Positions 12,317 to 25,560 of a DNA stretch of 64,000 nucleotides are shown in pieces. Both the position numbers and the translations under genes were made by a program. The notes beneath the pieces are model-generated. The model had not been told where the DNA came from. It worked only from the letters and a program-made list of their open reading frames with translations, and made no database searches. Numbering within the stretch: the stretch's first letter is position 1; every line of letters begins with the position of its first letter. Origin of the DNA: Vitis vinifera (taxonomy: Eukaryota; Streptophyta; Magnoliopsida; Vitales; Vitaceae); the NCBI RefSeq assembly GCF_030704535.1, contig NC_081815.1:635001-699000 (forward strand), in the 5' to 3' direction.

Positions 12317-12934
12317 ATGGTGAAGAAGGCGATCGGAGTAGGATCAGCCCCGGCGGAGAGCAGCGATTGCAGGTACAAGGGAGTGAGGAAGCGGAAGTGG
12401 GGGAAGTGGGTGTCGGAGATTAGGCTTCCCAACAGCCGCGAGCGGATCTGGTTGGGGTCCTACGACACGGCGGAGAAGGCCGCAAGGGCCTTCGACGCCG
12501 CTCTCTACTGCCTCCGTGGCCGCACAGCGAAGTTCAACTTTCCGGAGAATCCGCCGAAGATCGCCGGCGGAGGATCCCTCACTAGGTCGGAGATTCGAGC
12601 GGCAGCCGCCAAATTCGCAAATGAGGACTCTTCCACTGCCTCGACCAGCCACTCCAGTCACTCCATGCCCGAACTACAAGTGGAGTCTCCGTCGCCGTCG
12701 GTCTCCGGAGAAACGACCCAGGTGGAAACGGACAGTGAAATAAATTTGGAAGGGTCACTTTCAGAATTATTTACAAGCATAGGCTCCAATAGTTATGTGC
12801 CGGACTATGGAATATTTCCTGGATTTGATGATCTCTCAGACAATTTTTTCCCACCCGCAATGCCTACAGATGACTATGGAGAAGAAGACATGAATGCCCT
12901 TTTCTCTCACGACACATTCCTTTGGAATTTCTGA
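12317..12934 (+). CDS. AP2/ERF transcription factor, DREB subfamily (ERF018/ORA47-like)
   Basis: Nuclear DNA-binding regulator with a single AP2/ERF domain. It is intronless and encodes 205 residues. The AP2 domain runs from about residue 19 to 76: [19 protein letters not shown], then [20 protein letters not shown], then [12 protein letters not shown]. Within it, the WLG, RAYD-like (RAFD) and conserved Val of the EIR region are as expected for DREB-type proteins. The [14 protein letters not shown] wording and the short MVKK start resemble Arabidopsis ERF017/ERF018 (ORA47). After the domain come a Ser/Thr-rich linker and an acidic C-terminus ending FLWNF, a likely activation region. The ATG at 12317 follows a TATA box at 12187. 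The coding region is clearly richer in G+C than its surroundings, as is common for intronless ERF genes. Which target genes it controls cannot be told from sequence. Confidence 0.93.
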   Translation: MVKKAIGVGSAPAESSDCRYKGVRKRKWGKWVSEIRLPNSRERIWLGSYDTAEKAARAFDAALYCLRGRTAKFNFPENPPKIAGGGSLTRSEIRAAAAKFANEDSSTASTSHSSHSMPELQVESPSPSVSGETTQVETDSEINLEGSLSELFTSIGSNSYVPDYGIFPGFDDLSDNFFPPAMPTDDYGEEDMNALFSHDTFLWNF

Positions 12935-13389
12935 AGGCGCTGAATTCAGTTGCCAGCACTGAGTCAGAATTCATTATTTTCAACCATTCGTTTTCCCGGA
13001 AATATTTTTGATTCCGGGAAAGGGATCGGATTCGATGGCTAGTTTTAGTACAGCCTCTACTTGCCTTGGTATATTCTTTCCCGTGTCACCTTCCATTCAA
13101 TTGTTATCAGAAAATATGAGAGCCGCGGATTTTGTGATTTTCTCTTGTTTTTTGTTCACTTAAGTGAATTCCAATACGATGTCTAATTTTCATGTAAAAG
13201 TCAAGTCTCCTTTTTGTGAATCACAAATGTTTGAATTTCTTCTCTCAGTTAAAGCTTTAATGCAAACATATTAGTTTAAGAATACAATAATAAAATAATC
13301 AACATAATCATACATTTTAATACGACCAATCATACCTATATCCATACCTACACCCGAGAGAGAATCATTCCACTATCCCATAAAAATAA
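12935..13389. other. 3' flank of the first ERF gene
   Basis: It probably holds the 3' UTR (to roughly 13200), followed by AT-rich DNA leading into a degenerate LTR. No gene is seen. Confidence 0.5.
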
Positions 13390-14167
13390 AGAGATAATAG
13401 ATAGAGAGATTGCAAACACTGATTTTATAGTGGTTTGACTACTTCCATTTATGTTCACTCTCCTTAAAGCTTCTCCCGATCGAGGGTTCCATTAATTTGA
13501 AACTTTAAGCAAACTTTCAAGTTCTTACAATTGGATTCATCGGCGCCAATAAGCACTACAATCAACCTTTCAAGTTTACCCTCAATTTGAAGCTTAACAC
13601 TCAACCTTACTTCAATAAATGAGAATTTAAGATCACTCAATCCTAACACAATTAATGAGCATATACAAAAATGTTGAGATGAACAACAATAGTGCACTAA
13701 ATGAGTATACAAGTGAAAGATTTAATCCATCAAGAAGGAAAAAGATCTTTTAATATGAGAAATTAGTAGGTAAAAAGTTTAATGCAAATGTTCTTTGTAC
13801 AATAAATGAATGAAAGCTATCTATTTATAGGTTTTTAATCTCGAACACACGAAAGGACACCAGTTAAACTTTCTCAATTGAGCTTTGATTGACCAGTAGA
13901 CTAGTGTTAGGCATTAAATGTTTGACAGATGATCGTTGCGGGCTTGATCAGACCTTGATTAGGAAGAGATACCCCTTAATTTGGAAAGAGTTTCCCTTAA
14001 TTGGGAAAACAACTCTTCTGGAAGAGATATAAGATTTAGTACACCCCTTGATTGGTTTTTGTTTGTGAAAAGGTAACTAGCTTGACCGGTTCTCAATCAG
14101 TTTAGTTGGTTCGGTTGGTTATTTTTAATTGAAAACCTATCTTTTTTCAATTTAGTTCTTTCTAACA
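13390..14167 (-). mobile_element. Degenerate LTR fragment, probably Copia-type, minus orientation
   Basis: Read on the minus strand, the sequence begins TGTTAGAAAGAAC (a usual LTR start, at 14167) and runs to a stretch containing a reverse copy of TATAGTGGTTTG followed by Cys/Thr-rich-looking TTC/CTC words. The same order of words (TATAGTGGTTTG, CACTCTCCT, CTTC, GGTTCCA, TTAAT) appears on the minus strand of the LTR at 16853-18085, so the two belong to one diverged family. The expected distal end with a C-rich block is missing, and I found no target-site duplication. The left border is approximate. Confidence 0.4.
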
Positions 14168-16852
14168 CTTAGGTAATAAGGATTAATTATTTACTAAAAT
14201 TAATAAAATAATAAAATCCTACATTAAATAAATAAGGATAAAATATGAATAAGAATTTCCTAACATAATCAATGAAATAAATTAAACAAAGTAAAATATC
14301 TTAGAAGGTTTCACAATCTTGAATCCTTAGAGAGAAAAAGCAATGTAAAATTTAGTGTTTAGAATCAAAGTCAATTTGTGACCACATTGAATCTTACAGC
14401 CAATATTGTATTCGAAAATTAAATTTTTACTTTTTAAAGCGAGTCTCTTAAACTAAGTAAATATGATGGTTAATTTTAGTTTTTAGTTTTCTCTAATCCC
14501 AGACCTATATCCATCTTGTACATTTAGCTCTTATATTTTTAATAGGTGAATCAAATTGAGATAATTAATAATCAAAGTCTATCTAAGAATCACTAGTACC
14601 TTGATAAGAATCCTTTGCATCTTATCTAAGGTGAACTAACACAAATGATTCGTTCCTATTAATTAAATCTTGAAAGCAGAATGAAAACTGTAACTTTATT
14701 GTGTTTTAACTACTCATTTGGATTATTCAAGTTCATTTTAAAATCTTTAGATTTATTAAGTTAACCAAACATGGTGGGAGATTTCTCCTCATAACACATG
14801 CTTGGTTGTTAAGAAAATAGAATAAAAAAGAATAAAAAATTAAAAAAAGAAAGAAAAGAAAGAAAACTAAAGATTTATTAAAATTTTGAAAAATAAGGGT
14901 TTAATCTTTCTTTCTCTGTTATGCTCTATCTATTCTCCTCATGAACCTCTAAAAAAATAAATATATATAGACGTACCCTAAAAGAGACATGTGATAATGA
15001 AACTCTTTAATTTCTCATGGGGATCATCAATTTTGCATGATCATGTGACATGGAAATGACTTGGTGACACATCAACATAATTCTGGTGGTTTTGGCATGG
15101 TCATGCGAAATTTCACATATCTATGCAAAATTGATTCTTATAGATTTTTGAGTTGTTGTAGAATTTAGCTTTCTAGTATAGTTCACACATTCAAGTGAAA
15201 ATTCGCATGATCATGCAAAACTAATATTTCTTCCTATTTTAGTTCTATGTAGTTTGCTTTAATTATATTTTCCTCGTTCCAGTTTGATTTGTAAACCATT
15301 TGAAATGTTGGATTTTTTACTTCTTGATCTTCGAAACCATACATGGATTGCTCTAAAAAGATTACGAGAAGTACTTCAAGAATCACATCGAAGTAAGAGT
15401 ATGTGTTGCTACTAAGTTTGAACTCCAAATTCCATTATGAGCATTATTGCATTTGCTTCAAACCTTTTTCCTTGTGGTTGCTTACCATCTAACTCCATCT
15501 ATAATATTTGTTGTTGTTTTTTTCATGCAAATGATTTGCTCATTTTGTCCTTGTTTGGGTCTCTTCATACTCCATAAGTCTTGAATATCTATTTAGGCAC
15601 AATTGACCCTTTACTATATACTTTGGTTGAAAATAACTTTTATACTTAACATTTTTTTCATCTCTTAAACCTAAAATTAAGCTCAAAATATAAGTTAGAT
15701 CTATAATTAGACTCTTGACATCCCTTTAAATAAAGTTGAGGGATTCAAACCTTTATATAATGCATAAATCATAGGGTTTATATGTCATTGGAGCACATAT
15801 TTTGACTCCAATCATACCCAAATATGATTTTAGTAAAAGATAGTATAATTATCAATTTGTCTTGTGAGTAGGTAATATGTAAATATTCATTAGGCACAAT
15901 AATCTTTTAATTCTTTCTTAGATGCTTATTTGAGTGTTATATTATTTGATGCATCACCAAAGAACATGAATAATCTAATCAACCATTAATCCAAAGCAAA
16001 AAAATCATTCTATTGGTGAAATTTTGATTCATAACAACTTATGATTGCATGATACAATTCAAAGGAGAAAGTTGAATGTTTCCAATATATACTTTTGGCC
16101 ACAAAGAATGGAAGTAATACAAAGATATTTTGCATTATGTCTATTCATAGTTTCAATTTGATACTCATTTCTATAGATATCTTTAAAACTTAGCAAATCT
16201 TTTCTAGATTTGCTATAATATAATATATCGTTTGATAAAATTTAATTCTACTTAATAACATAATATTTATTTTGTTGAAGATTTCAATAAGTTTGCAGTT
16301 TTTGATATAATATTTATATTAATTTGTGTTAATGTTAAACTAAATAAGTACTTTTATGTCGAAGAATAGTATATATAGTTGCATAGTCCGTAAGACATAT
16401 ATCTTTCTCGTTCATCTTAAAATATAATCAAATATATATTTTAGATGTAAATAATATTTAAGTAAAGACAATACATAAATAATGACATGGTAAATCTAAT
16501 AATAATATTTAAATAATATGAATCAATGCGAGCACCAAAATTGTGATATAATTTAATTTAAGTCATGAAATAGATTAAGAATATTTGGTAAAATAACTTA
16601 ACATATATCATAGTTTAAAGTCAAAAATAAATTTTAAGTATTAAATAAAAATGGTTAATGAGAATTTAAGTAAATAGTCCTTTTAAGTATTAAGACAAAT
16701 TTCTCTTTTTTTATATGTCCATGTTTAATGAGAGTTTATTGTACAACCATAATTTTATATTCATAATTTAGATTAGTGAAAATTTTCATAATGAGAATGA
16801 GAGTTCATATTAATTAAAATTAATATGGATAAATATAATTAAAATATAGTTT
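14168..16852. other. AT-rich spacer between two LTRs, no gene seen
   Basis: No recognisable coding sequence. The segment at 15000-15240 repeats words such as CATGATCATG and GCATGATCATGCAAAA, and the segment at 15450-15950 looks like decayed retrotransposon non-coding DNA, but no retroviral protein motifs can be read in it. The rest is AT-rich. Confidence 0.4.
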
Positions 16853-18085
16853 TGTGAAACCAAGGTTTAGTTAATCTTGATTTTGATGATAACAAAACAA
16901 TGTTTAGAACTAATGATTATATTTTAAGTGTAATTAGGTAAGACGATTTCCAAAATGGCAATCATAAAGACAAATCAAGTCAAGGAGAAATCATGAAGAA
17001 GAAGACCACCTCAAAGAGAAGTGTTTTTCAAGACCCAAGCTTCATAAGATCTATTTGTAAGGTTGTTGGTGCACTAGGATTTTCATGCATTACATTCTTT
17101 ACTTATGCACCAAAATCATCCAAGAGTTATTTTGTCTTAAATATCTTTAAAATTGGATGATTTCATGTTTTCAACTAAAATCTTGTGTTAAATATTTTTT
17201 AAACTTGTGTTAAAAGGTTTTAAAGTTGAAAAAGTTGGGTGTTGAGCCAAAAAATGGCTCAACCGGTTGTGCTCGTCAGGTCGAGGACTGATCGAGGAAT
17301 GCCAAAAAGTTTCTCTCTCTCCCAGTGGCCTTCTCTTCCTGATCGAGGTGATTCTCTTCCCGGTCGAGGTTCGGCTGAGGCCCAACGGTCACCTGCCAAG
17401 CATTTAATGCTAACGACTAGTCAACCGGTCGATCCCTACCTCGACCTGTCAAACCCCTAAACGACTAGTTTGGTTTTTCTCTTCTATAAAAAGGCTTCAA
17501 TTTTCATTGTTTAAAAAGCTTAACCTTCCTAAACATTTCTTGATTATATTTGAGTCTTGGAAGAATGTTTTTAAATTCTAAAACTTGCATATCTTTAGTA
17601 CACTTTTCAATATGAGTTTTCTTGTATCATTTGAGTTTAAAGTTCTTGTGTTAGGATTTTTGTGAGATCATTTATTTGTAAACCTTTGAGATGAAGTTTC
17701 TCAAGAGTGTGGTATCTCTTGAGAAGTGTAAAGGGTGCTCGGAGTCAAAAGTTCAAGAGGGTGAATTGAAACCATAATCCAATTGTATTGCTTGAAGGCT
17801 TGGTTTGGAAGCCTTGAATTAGTGGAACCTTGAGCTTGGGATTGAAGCTAGAGGAGAGTGGATGTAGGCCCGATTGCGCCAAACCACTATAAACTCTTGT
17901 GTTTGCATTCTTTCTTCCCTACTCTTTAATTTATATGCAATTGTCTTTATATTGCTTATTATATACTTGCATATAAATTGTCTCTTACTTTCGCATAGTT
18001 TAAATTTGTAAAAAGAGACCATCGCCTTATTCACCCCCCCTCTAGGATGATTACCATAAGTTGGATTAGCCTAATTTTTCTAACA
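16853..18085 (+). mobile_element. Probable solo LTR, Copia type (about 1.23 kb)
   Basis: It starts TGTGAAACC and ends TTTTTCTAACA, so it has the TG...CA ends of an LTR. It is flanked by AGTTT on the left and ATTTT on the right, a 5-base target duplication with one mismatch. Inside are a promoter-like CTATAAAAAGG at 17484-17494 and, near the end, TTCACCCCCCCTCTAG. That C-rich motif is typical of the 3' end of long plant Copia LTRs such as the SIRE type. No internal gag-pol sequence flanks it, so it is read as a solo LTR left by recombination. The family call is from memory of such elements. Confidence 0.6.
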
Positions 18086-20204
18086 ATTTTAAATTAATTT
18101 TATCAAACAACTTTAATACTTAAAATAAAAATTAAATAACAAGTTTTCGTTTAATAATTTAAATTATTAAATAATAAATATTAAATTTTACCGATTAATG
18201 GAAGTCCTAAAATTAATAGAATTGACCACTATTCATCACTTATTTACAACATCAATTATTATAATATTTATTTTTTATCCATTTTTTTGAATGATAAATT
18301 TAATTAAAAAATTTTGGTTTTTTTTTTTTTTTTTTCTTGTTTTTATATCTTTTCGAGCTACGTGTCATATTTGAATCATCTGAAGACAGAATTTGTTCCG
18401 AGGCAAGTTTAACCTAAAATAAATTAATTTTGTTTAGAGTTTAGTTGACAAATTTAACCTGAAATGGATTTTATTTTGTTTAAAGTTTAGTTAGTAAGCG
18501 GTCTGCGAAGCTTCCTGTTGTGTTAGTTGGGATAGGGAAGCTCGTGTCGTGTTAGTTGGGATAAGGATCATGTCAGTGTTGACAGTCGTAGCTCTTGTCA
18601 CAGTACGTCAGGTTATTGTATTTTATTTTATTTTTCATTTCTTGGTTTGAAAACTCAGTGGGTCCAAATTTGACCCACTTTTTGTTTTTTATTTTTTATT
18701 TTTATTATTATCCAAATATATTTGCTTTTATTAATGTTTTAATAATAATTGTATTTGTTCTTATTTTAATTTGAGAATTAATTATTAAAAAAATAGTAAT
18801 TTAACATTTTCAAATACTACAAAATATCACTATTTATTAGCATAATAAAAAAATTAAAATGATCAAATATTTAATTAGTTAAAAAATTAATAATTAGATA
18901 ATAATTAGGAATTTTAATTATATTTGTTTGCTATGATCCTTTTTTTCTTTTTTAAGTTAACACTTGGTGTCAAATTATGGATTTGTGATTAAAATATGTA
19001 TTATTAATTCATTAATCTTTTTATTTTTAGTTTGGAAAACAATATCAAATTCTATTTTTTTTCAAAAATTAATTGGAATTATTGGTTTTAGTAGGTGTTT
19101 AAATAAGTATAAATTATTTTTTAAAGTTTTAATAAAGAAATTTTCATTTGGATAGGTGATAATTAGTTATTTTGGTTTTGTTATATTGTAAAAAGGTTAA
19201 ATTTTGAAAATTTGTGATAAATTCATTTTCTAACCCAAATTGTATTACTTTCATATTTTTTAAATTTTCATTTTGTTTAATAATAAATTTACAAAAATTT
19301 AAGGAATTCAATTTCCTTGAGAATTATATGAATTGCGATTAATTTCAATTTCAAAAATTTGTGAATTTATTTTTATTAATTTTTTATTCAAATTAAATTA
19401 TTTTTATATTGTTGGTTTTGTTGATAAATGAAAAAAATTTAAGTATAATTTTTCTTGAGAAAGAAGAGAAAAATGATAAAACAAAATTTATTTCAATTAT
19501 AATTGATTTTTTTTATAAAAAAAAACTTTATTAATTTGTAGAAAATTTATTTCTTATTCAAATAGTATAATTTGAGGCGATTTAATTTATTTTTAAGATA
19601 AGAGTTACCTAGGATTTTTAAAAAATAAATTTAGTTTTATTTTATGTTAAAAGTTGGATTTGAGTATTAACAAAATTAAATTATTTAAAAATTATGATTT
19701 TGACCGCTTCGACTCTTTTCTATATTAAGAAAAACAAAAATCTATTCTGAATGGCTTAATTCAAATATTGTTTTTCGTTATTTCATTTAAAATTGATTTT
19801 ATTTAGTGAAAAATAATAATAATTGAAGTCAAATTAGGGAGTAGAAATTCCAGCTAGAGAATGCGATAGTTTCAAGTGAGTGTGACCAGAGGAGGATAAA
19901 GGGGGGATATTTCCTGCTCCTTATTGTCTAACTCTAGAAAAGGTCATCGCCAAGGCCTATATCTTCTACATTTCTTGAAGACAGTCAAAGGTCGGTCCCC
20001 ATTTTGATAGGACTTTCCAGTGTCTCCAACGTGTCCGCAAACGAATATGTGTCAGCTCCAAGTGGACTTCCCTCCTCATCCAACGTCAAAAATTTGCCAT
20101 CTGTCGGTCTATCATTTTCAAGATGAAGCAGTTTCTTATGTTGTCAATGTGTCAGTCCAAGCACCAGTCCACGCGTCCTCCACATTCCTTCTTGTTAAGA
20201 CCCC
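18086..20204. other. AT-rich intergenic space and promoter of the second ERF gene
   Basis: No gene is seen. Short imperfect direct repeats occur: a unit of about 44 bases starting TTTAACCTAAAATAAATT at about 18408 and repeated at 18456, and GTGTTAGTTGGGATA at about 18520 and 18549. From about 19850 the base composition rises toward the ERF promoter. Confidence 0.5.
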
Positions 20205-20212
20205 TATAAAGA
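20205..20212 (+). promoter_or_regulatory. TATA box of the second ERF gene
   Basis: TATAAAGA lies 52 bases before the ATG at 20257, favouring that start over the longer in-frame reading from 20020. Confidence 0.65.
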
Positions 20213-20256
20213 GAACTCTCTTCATCTTCTGCTTTCAGTCCATCAGATTAGCGGAA

Positions 20257-20709
20257 ATGGTGAGACCATCGGCGAGAAGAGACGGCGACCGCAACGACGT
20301 TGGCGGGCGTTACAAGGGCGTGAGGATGAGAAAGTGGGGGAGCTGGGTGGCGGAGGTTCGGCAGCCAAACAGCAGAGACAGAATCTGGCTAGGATCGTAC
20401 GGAAAGCCGGAGGAGGCCGCCAGAGCATACGACGCCGCCGTGCTTTGCTTGCGTGGCTCGTCTGCAATTCTCAATTTTCCTTCAACCCCACCGGATATTC
20501 CCAACGCTGCTGATCTATCGCCGCCAGAAATTCAGGTCGCTGCGTCTAAACACGCTCGCAAGGCGCCGGAGGAGTGTGAAGGACCAGAGTTGAAAACGCC
20601 GGTCCAGCCTGAGCAATCGGCGGCAGGTCCAGTTCCAAATGAGTTGAAGTTTTCGATGCTTTTTGGGGAATCATCAGACATGCATGGATATTCAGAATGG
20701 ACCTTTTAA
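20257..20709 (+). CDS. AP2/ERF transcription factor, DREB subfamily (ERF016-like)
   Basis: A small intronless regulator of 150 residues. The single AP2/ERF domain covers about residues 18-75: [39 protein letters not shown], then [21 protein letters not shown] and RAYD are all intact. The closest match by eye is the DREB-type group containing Arabidopsis ERF016-ERF018, the same group as the upstream neighbour at 12317. The tail is short and ends in a hydrophobic stretch ([10 protein letters not shown]) followed by SEWTF. The in-frame upstream part (from 20020) precedes the TATA box and has non-domain sequence, so it is treated as non-coding. The gene converges on the beta-galactosidase gene, whose stop lies 432 bases downstream. 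Confidence 0.92.
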   Translation: MVRPSARRDGDRNDVGGRYKGVRMRKWGSWVAEVRQPNSRDRIWLGSYGKPEEAARAYDAAVLCLRGSSAILNFPSTPPDIPNAADLSPPEIQVAASKHARKAPEECEGPELKTPVQPEQSAAGPVPNELKFSMLFGESSDMHGYSEWTF

Positions 20710-21140
20710 AGATTTTACTTATCTAAATAAATCATCTGTTGCAGGAAAGATTCTCTTACATTAGATTATAGCCATGGCCAAACTGCTACCCTTCATAGAG
20801 ATGCGGTGATAGCCACTAGGTAGGAATTTTTATACTAGTAAAAGGTTAGGCATCTTTGAAATTGAGATGCAGACAAGAACGATGTTAGAATGGAAAAACA
20901 GATGACTGTATCATTCCTTTCTTTTATATACATAATTTGTGGGCTGCCGATTTTCATAAAAAAAAATAATATTTTTCTTATTTTAACTTTAATTAAATTT
21001 TATTATGGCAATACCGTCCACTTAAGCTTTAAAAATTAAAATAAAATTTCAACTATGAGCCATCAGGTTGTGATACTCCCTCATTGGAAGGAACCTAAAC
21101 GATTGACAGAAAATTATAAAATAAATAAATAAATTGACGA
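20710..21140. other. Convergent spacer between the second ERF gene and BGAL
   Basis: It must contain the 3' UTRs of both genes. AT-rich DNA fills 20960-21130. No gene is seen. Confidence 0.5.
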
Positions 21141-24100
21141 TTAGCAAACTGCCTCAACTGCAAGCCTCTTGGGGATGCTGCCGCAACTTGTTGACCCAAA
21201 GGCCTTCTCAGATACATCGAGAGAGCATGATTCCTTTCCAACACAGGCCTTTTTTATGATGTCCAACGCATCCTTGTTCCCCTCGCAGGAGCCTTTGCTA
21301 AATGATCCACAGCTGCCCTGTGGATCACCAAAGCTAGCAAACTTAATATCTGAAATTGGTCGATTTTGGCAGGCAAGTTCCAACACATTGTTCTCATATG
21401 CGTTTCCGCATGCAGTTCCAATCGTGACGGTTTGGAAGTTCACCAGAGACGGGTTGCCACCAAATTCTTCAAACAAGACCAGTGTGTTCTCATCTGCGGT
21501 CAAGAAGGACCTGGGAACATGGTACCTGAAAATTCACAACAGAACAGTAAGATAACAAGGTTGAAGAAGATGATAGAACGCTGGATTGAGAGCAAGTCTC
21601 ACCATCTCTGGGTGGGATTGCCACAGTTTCTAACACATTTTGTGTTGGTGTATGGGCCGCGGTAGTCACAGGTTGCGTTGCACCCATCTTCTGCTATGCT
21701 AGACGGCCAGTAGCGGCCGAGACTCTGGCCGTTCACCCAGGCCTCACCCTTACCCAGACCTTGTAAATCTACCACAACTGCGTCTGTTCCCAGAGGAGCC
21801 TTGAAGGTGGTCTGCAGAGGAAAGAAAAAAAAACTGTATATCGAACAATCTTGTTCTTCATAAATTGGATAAAACATGCTGATTAATCCTTTAGCGGTTT
21901 CAGTACCTTATACCAAGTCAAGTTCCTGTTCAGGGGTACATTTCCTTCTTCCCACTTATAGGGCGATTCCGGATCGTATAGCTTCATGGCCATGCCATGC
22001 ATTCCAACCTTGTATGACCATTTGTGGGATGACAAGTCTTTGATTATTGTTTCATCACCCTTTCTTCCAACGATCTCCACGGGCCCAGAGATTCCAGATT
22101 GAACCAAGTCATAGAAGGCGCCATAGTTCTGTTCACAAATAGAAACTGAGTATTAACTGAATTTTCTTATACAAAAAAATTTAAATGTATATAGAATTGA
22201 GACGGCTTTTTTATATATACCTGAAAACCAATAGTAGCACTGAGCAATGCAATCAAATTTTTTCCAGGCTTCAGCTTCACCTTCTCCTCAAACACATAGT
22301 TAAAGATTCCATTTGTTGCCCATTGTGAACCAAGGTATTCCCCATTAACATAAGCATGGAGGATATGGCCGGTTGCGTTGACTCTTAATGTCATGTTATC
22401 CGTCCAAACAAGATCATCCTCACTGAGATCCACACTACACATGAACAAACAGCAAAAATTTACAACTTATAAAAGGGCTTTACATCATAAAAAATAAACA
22501 AAGAGAAGAATTAGGCTCAATTTACCTGTTCATGTACCACAGATAGTCGCTCCGATCATTAGTGGTCTTCTGATCAATAAGTCTATTTGCAGAAACTTGA
22601 CCCTTACCAAGAACGGCGGTGTCATCAATCATCTCTGGCCTCCAGGACCATTTAAGAGAAGCTGGCTGGTCTTCAGCTTCATTCTTATTCTTTACCATCA
22701 CCGAAGTCTGAGCATTTACCTGAAATATAATATATGGATTACCAAATAGGGAAATATTTGTGCTTAAATCTAATCAAATTATAAAGATTGTTTTTGTTGT
22801 GAGGTTCTATTACCTTGGCAGTGTTATAAACTTCCTTCTTACAATCTGGAAGGATGCTAACAGACCAAGCAGGAACAGTATATTCAGTTCCACCATAAGT
22901 GAATGTAGCATCATTAGTGGTGTTGGAATTGCTAAAGAAGCAGCTTGATACTTTCTGTGTTGCATACACTGTGACCTGAAATATGGAAAAGTGAATTATT
23001 ATACATAAATTTAAAAGAAACAATTCACACAGAATTTATTAAAAATAAAAAATAAAAAAATTACTTCAACAGAATTTCCCATATCAATAGTAGTTATGTT
23101 TCCCTCTGTGAGAGTTTCCTCCATTGACTTCAAAACAGTGTGGAGGTCCTTTAAATGTCCCCATTTTGGTTGGTTCAGATTACCTGTAAAGTCAATAGGC
23201 TGACTTTCAGGGTAAAAATAAATAAAAATCACTTTTTTATATAATAAAATAAAATAAACGATCAGTTACCAAATTCATCAAGAGGTGCGTCATAATCATA
23301 TGATGTCGTGATGTATGGACCACCAGCAACTCTACCAAAATTGGTACCACCATGATACTGAAAGGAAGCACAAAAAAAGGGATAATAAGAATGACAACCC
23401 AAGAACAAAAGTCAATAACTTAAAATTGATTCAAAGAAGATATATGCAAATTACCATGTAATAGTTTTGAAATGTGCCGCCAGTTTGGAAAAATCGGGCA
23501 ACCGAATAAGAAAGATCTTCTGCAGTTCGATGTGGGTCTTTTCCACCCCAGTTCTTAAACCTATAATAATATTTTGAAACTTACATTTTTTTTTTTCACT
23601 ACATTCGGAAATAATCAAACAAAAAAATGGAATCAGAAGACAAACCAGCCAGTCCAATTCTCCGTCCACATTTTAGGACTATTGGGATTGTTTGGTGTGA
23701 ATGAATCACAGTACCACCCATTACATGTGTTGATCTGTTAACAGTCAGTCAAACATTAATTTCATCACAATAGTTTTTTTTGGATAAATCCCATAAATGT
23801 ATACATACATAAAAATGGGAAAAACAAAAAAACCCTAAAAATACCATTGGTTGTGGGGCATCGCTCTGTTGGCACATAATCCATGGAACTCCAATGTCAA
23901 GGGAGTTGGCCATGGCGGCACACCAGTCAACATACACTTTTCCGGCGTCTCCATAAGGTGCCATAATATTACCATATTCATTCTCGATCTATTAAAAAAG
24001 AAAAAGAAAAAAAAGAGAGTATATTAGTATATAGAAGTATGAAATCAGCCTATGCCCACCATACGAAAAGGACACAAAAAAAAAACCAGAGGATCCAACC

Positions 24101-24961
24101 TGGGCAATGATGATTGGGCCGCCTTGTGAAGCAAAAAGCTTCTCTTGTTTTGCCATGTCCACAATCAAGGTCGTGAAATTTTGCATCTCATTCTAAAAAA
24201 CACCAAGAAAACACGATTAAAAATTGAAGATTTATAAGAATATTCCAAATAATTTAACATTAAACTATTGTAATTACTAATTAATTACCATGAAAACTTT
24301 ATTCGCCGTCCGGAACTCGATACCAGGCATATTGTGCAACCACATAGGGAACCCTCTACGTTAGAGTGAATAAACATAAAACTTCTAAGTCGAAAAATAT
24401 CAAAACAAAAAAAGAAAATTAAAGAAAAATAGGGAAGTTTACCCATAGGTCCATTCAGCACAGACGTAAGGTCCAATTCGAAGAACTGCATAGAGTCCTT
24501 CGGCCTGAATAGTCTGGATAAACCTTATGAGATCAAGGTTTCCACTAAAATCATACTCCCGACGAAGAGGCTCATGTACATTCCAGAAAACATAAGTCTC
24601 AATTGCATCTAAACCACCTGCCTTCGCTTTCCTTATCAAATCTGGCCACATCTATTGAATAATTCAAAAACAAACCCAGTATGCTCAGCAAAACACATAA
24701 ATAATAATAATAAAGAAGTTCCGATTTAGTCAGAAAAAGATAAAGAAAAAAGACCTCGGGAGTGCTACGAGGGTAATGGATGGAGCCAGACTGCAAAACC
24801 CTACGTTTGCCATCAATGATGAGGGCCCTTCCATCATAAGAAACCTCTACTGCAGAAGCCAAAACATTTAGGAGAACAAAAAGAACGCAGAAACTAATTG
24901 CATGAGTGGCGTTCTTAGAAGAAGCCACGCTCGTATTCCCGAGAAAATACGTGCGGTACAT
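21141..24961 (-). CDS. Beta-galactosidase, GH35 with C-terminal SUEL-type lectin domain (BGAL7/15-like)
   Basis: Secreted cell-wall exo-beta-galactosidase that removes terminal galactose from pectic and other wall polysaccharides. Fifteen exons on the minus strand: 24755-24961, 24443-24651, 24289-24355, 24100-24192, 23845-23988, 23646-23734, 23455-23560, 23270-23357, 23065-23183, 22814-22975, 22526-22719, 22221-22434, 21907-22128, 21603-21811 and 21141-21525. They sum to 835 codons plus stop. A hydrophobic signal segment lies at about residues 20-37, and the GH35 domain follows from [15 protein letters not shown]. The catalytic motifs are intact: [14 protein letters not shown] (acid/base Glu about 196) and MWTENWTGW (nucleophile Glu about 265). 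The last exon carries a Cys-rich galactose-binding-lectin-like domain (about residues 748-835). ATG 24961 was chosen over an upstream in-frame ATG because it puts the signal peptide near the N-terminus. The clade call is by eye. Confidence 0.95.
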
Positions 24962-25560
24962 GTTTCTTTGAAGTAGCGAGGAGTGACAACAAACCCTCAA
25001 TATATAGAAAAGTGAGCGAGATGACTCGGTTCCAAATAGATTCATATCTTCTGTCATTATCCATTAAGCAAATTGTTTGATCTTTGGATTTTTATGGAAT
25101 TGAGAATTATTTGCTCTTAATTATTGTACGAATTTCTGTATTGGTACAATTAATTTCTCCTCCTATGGGTTTTTACATTTCGTGTCACATAGTCAGTCCA
25201 TTTTGTTAATTTCTAACCATAAATGTAACTGAATTGGATAGAGTTGAATTAACTTGAAAATTTTTATTATCAATTTTCCATATTGAAATATATGTTTCCA
25301 TACTTTTTTTTTAGCATTAATTGTAATTATTTATGAAATGATTCTAGATTATGTAGGTAAAAAAGTGAGAAAAAAAAAATTAGTGTGAGGCTTTGGTGCC
25401 TCGGTGTCACACCTATAATTTCACGAGTAGTTTGTTTTTTCTAGCACATTAATTGATAACAACAATGTTTAAGAGTGGAATGGAATATGAATAAAAAATT
25501 TATACCAATTTGAAAAACAAATGTTTCACAGATTGAAAAATTAAATATATTTTAAACTTA

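Noticed and set aside
20020-20256. In-frame N-terminal extension of the second ERF
   Set aside because: It lies upstream of and across a good TATA box (20205), has no conserved sequence, and would be unusual for this family.
21169-21665. Plus-strand open frames of 128 and 99 codons
   Set aside because: They are antisense to the last exons of the beta-galactosidase gene, whose frame is fully supported by the family match.
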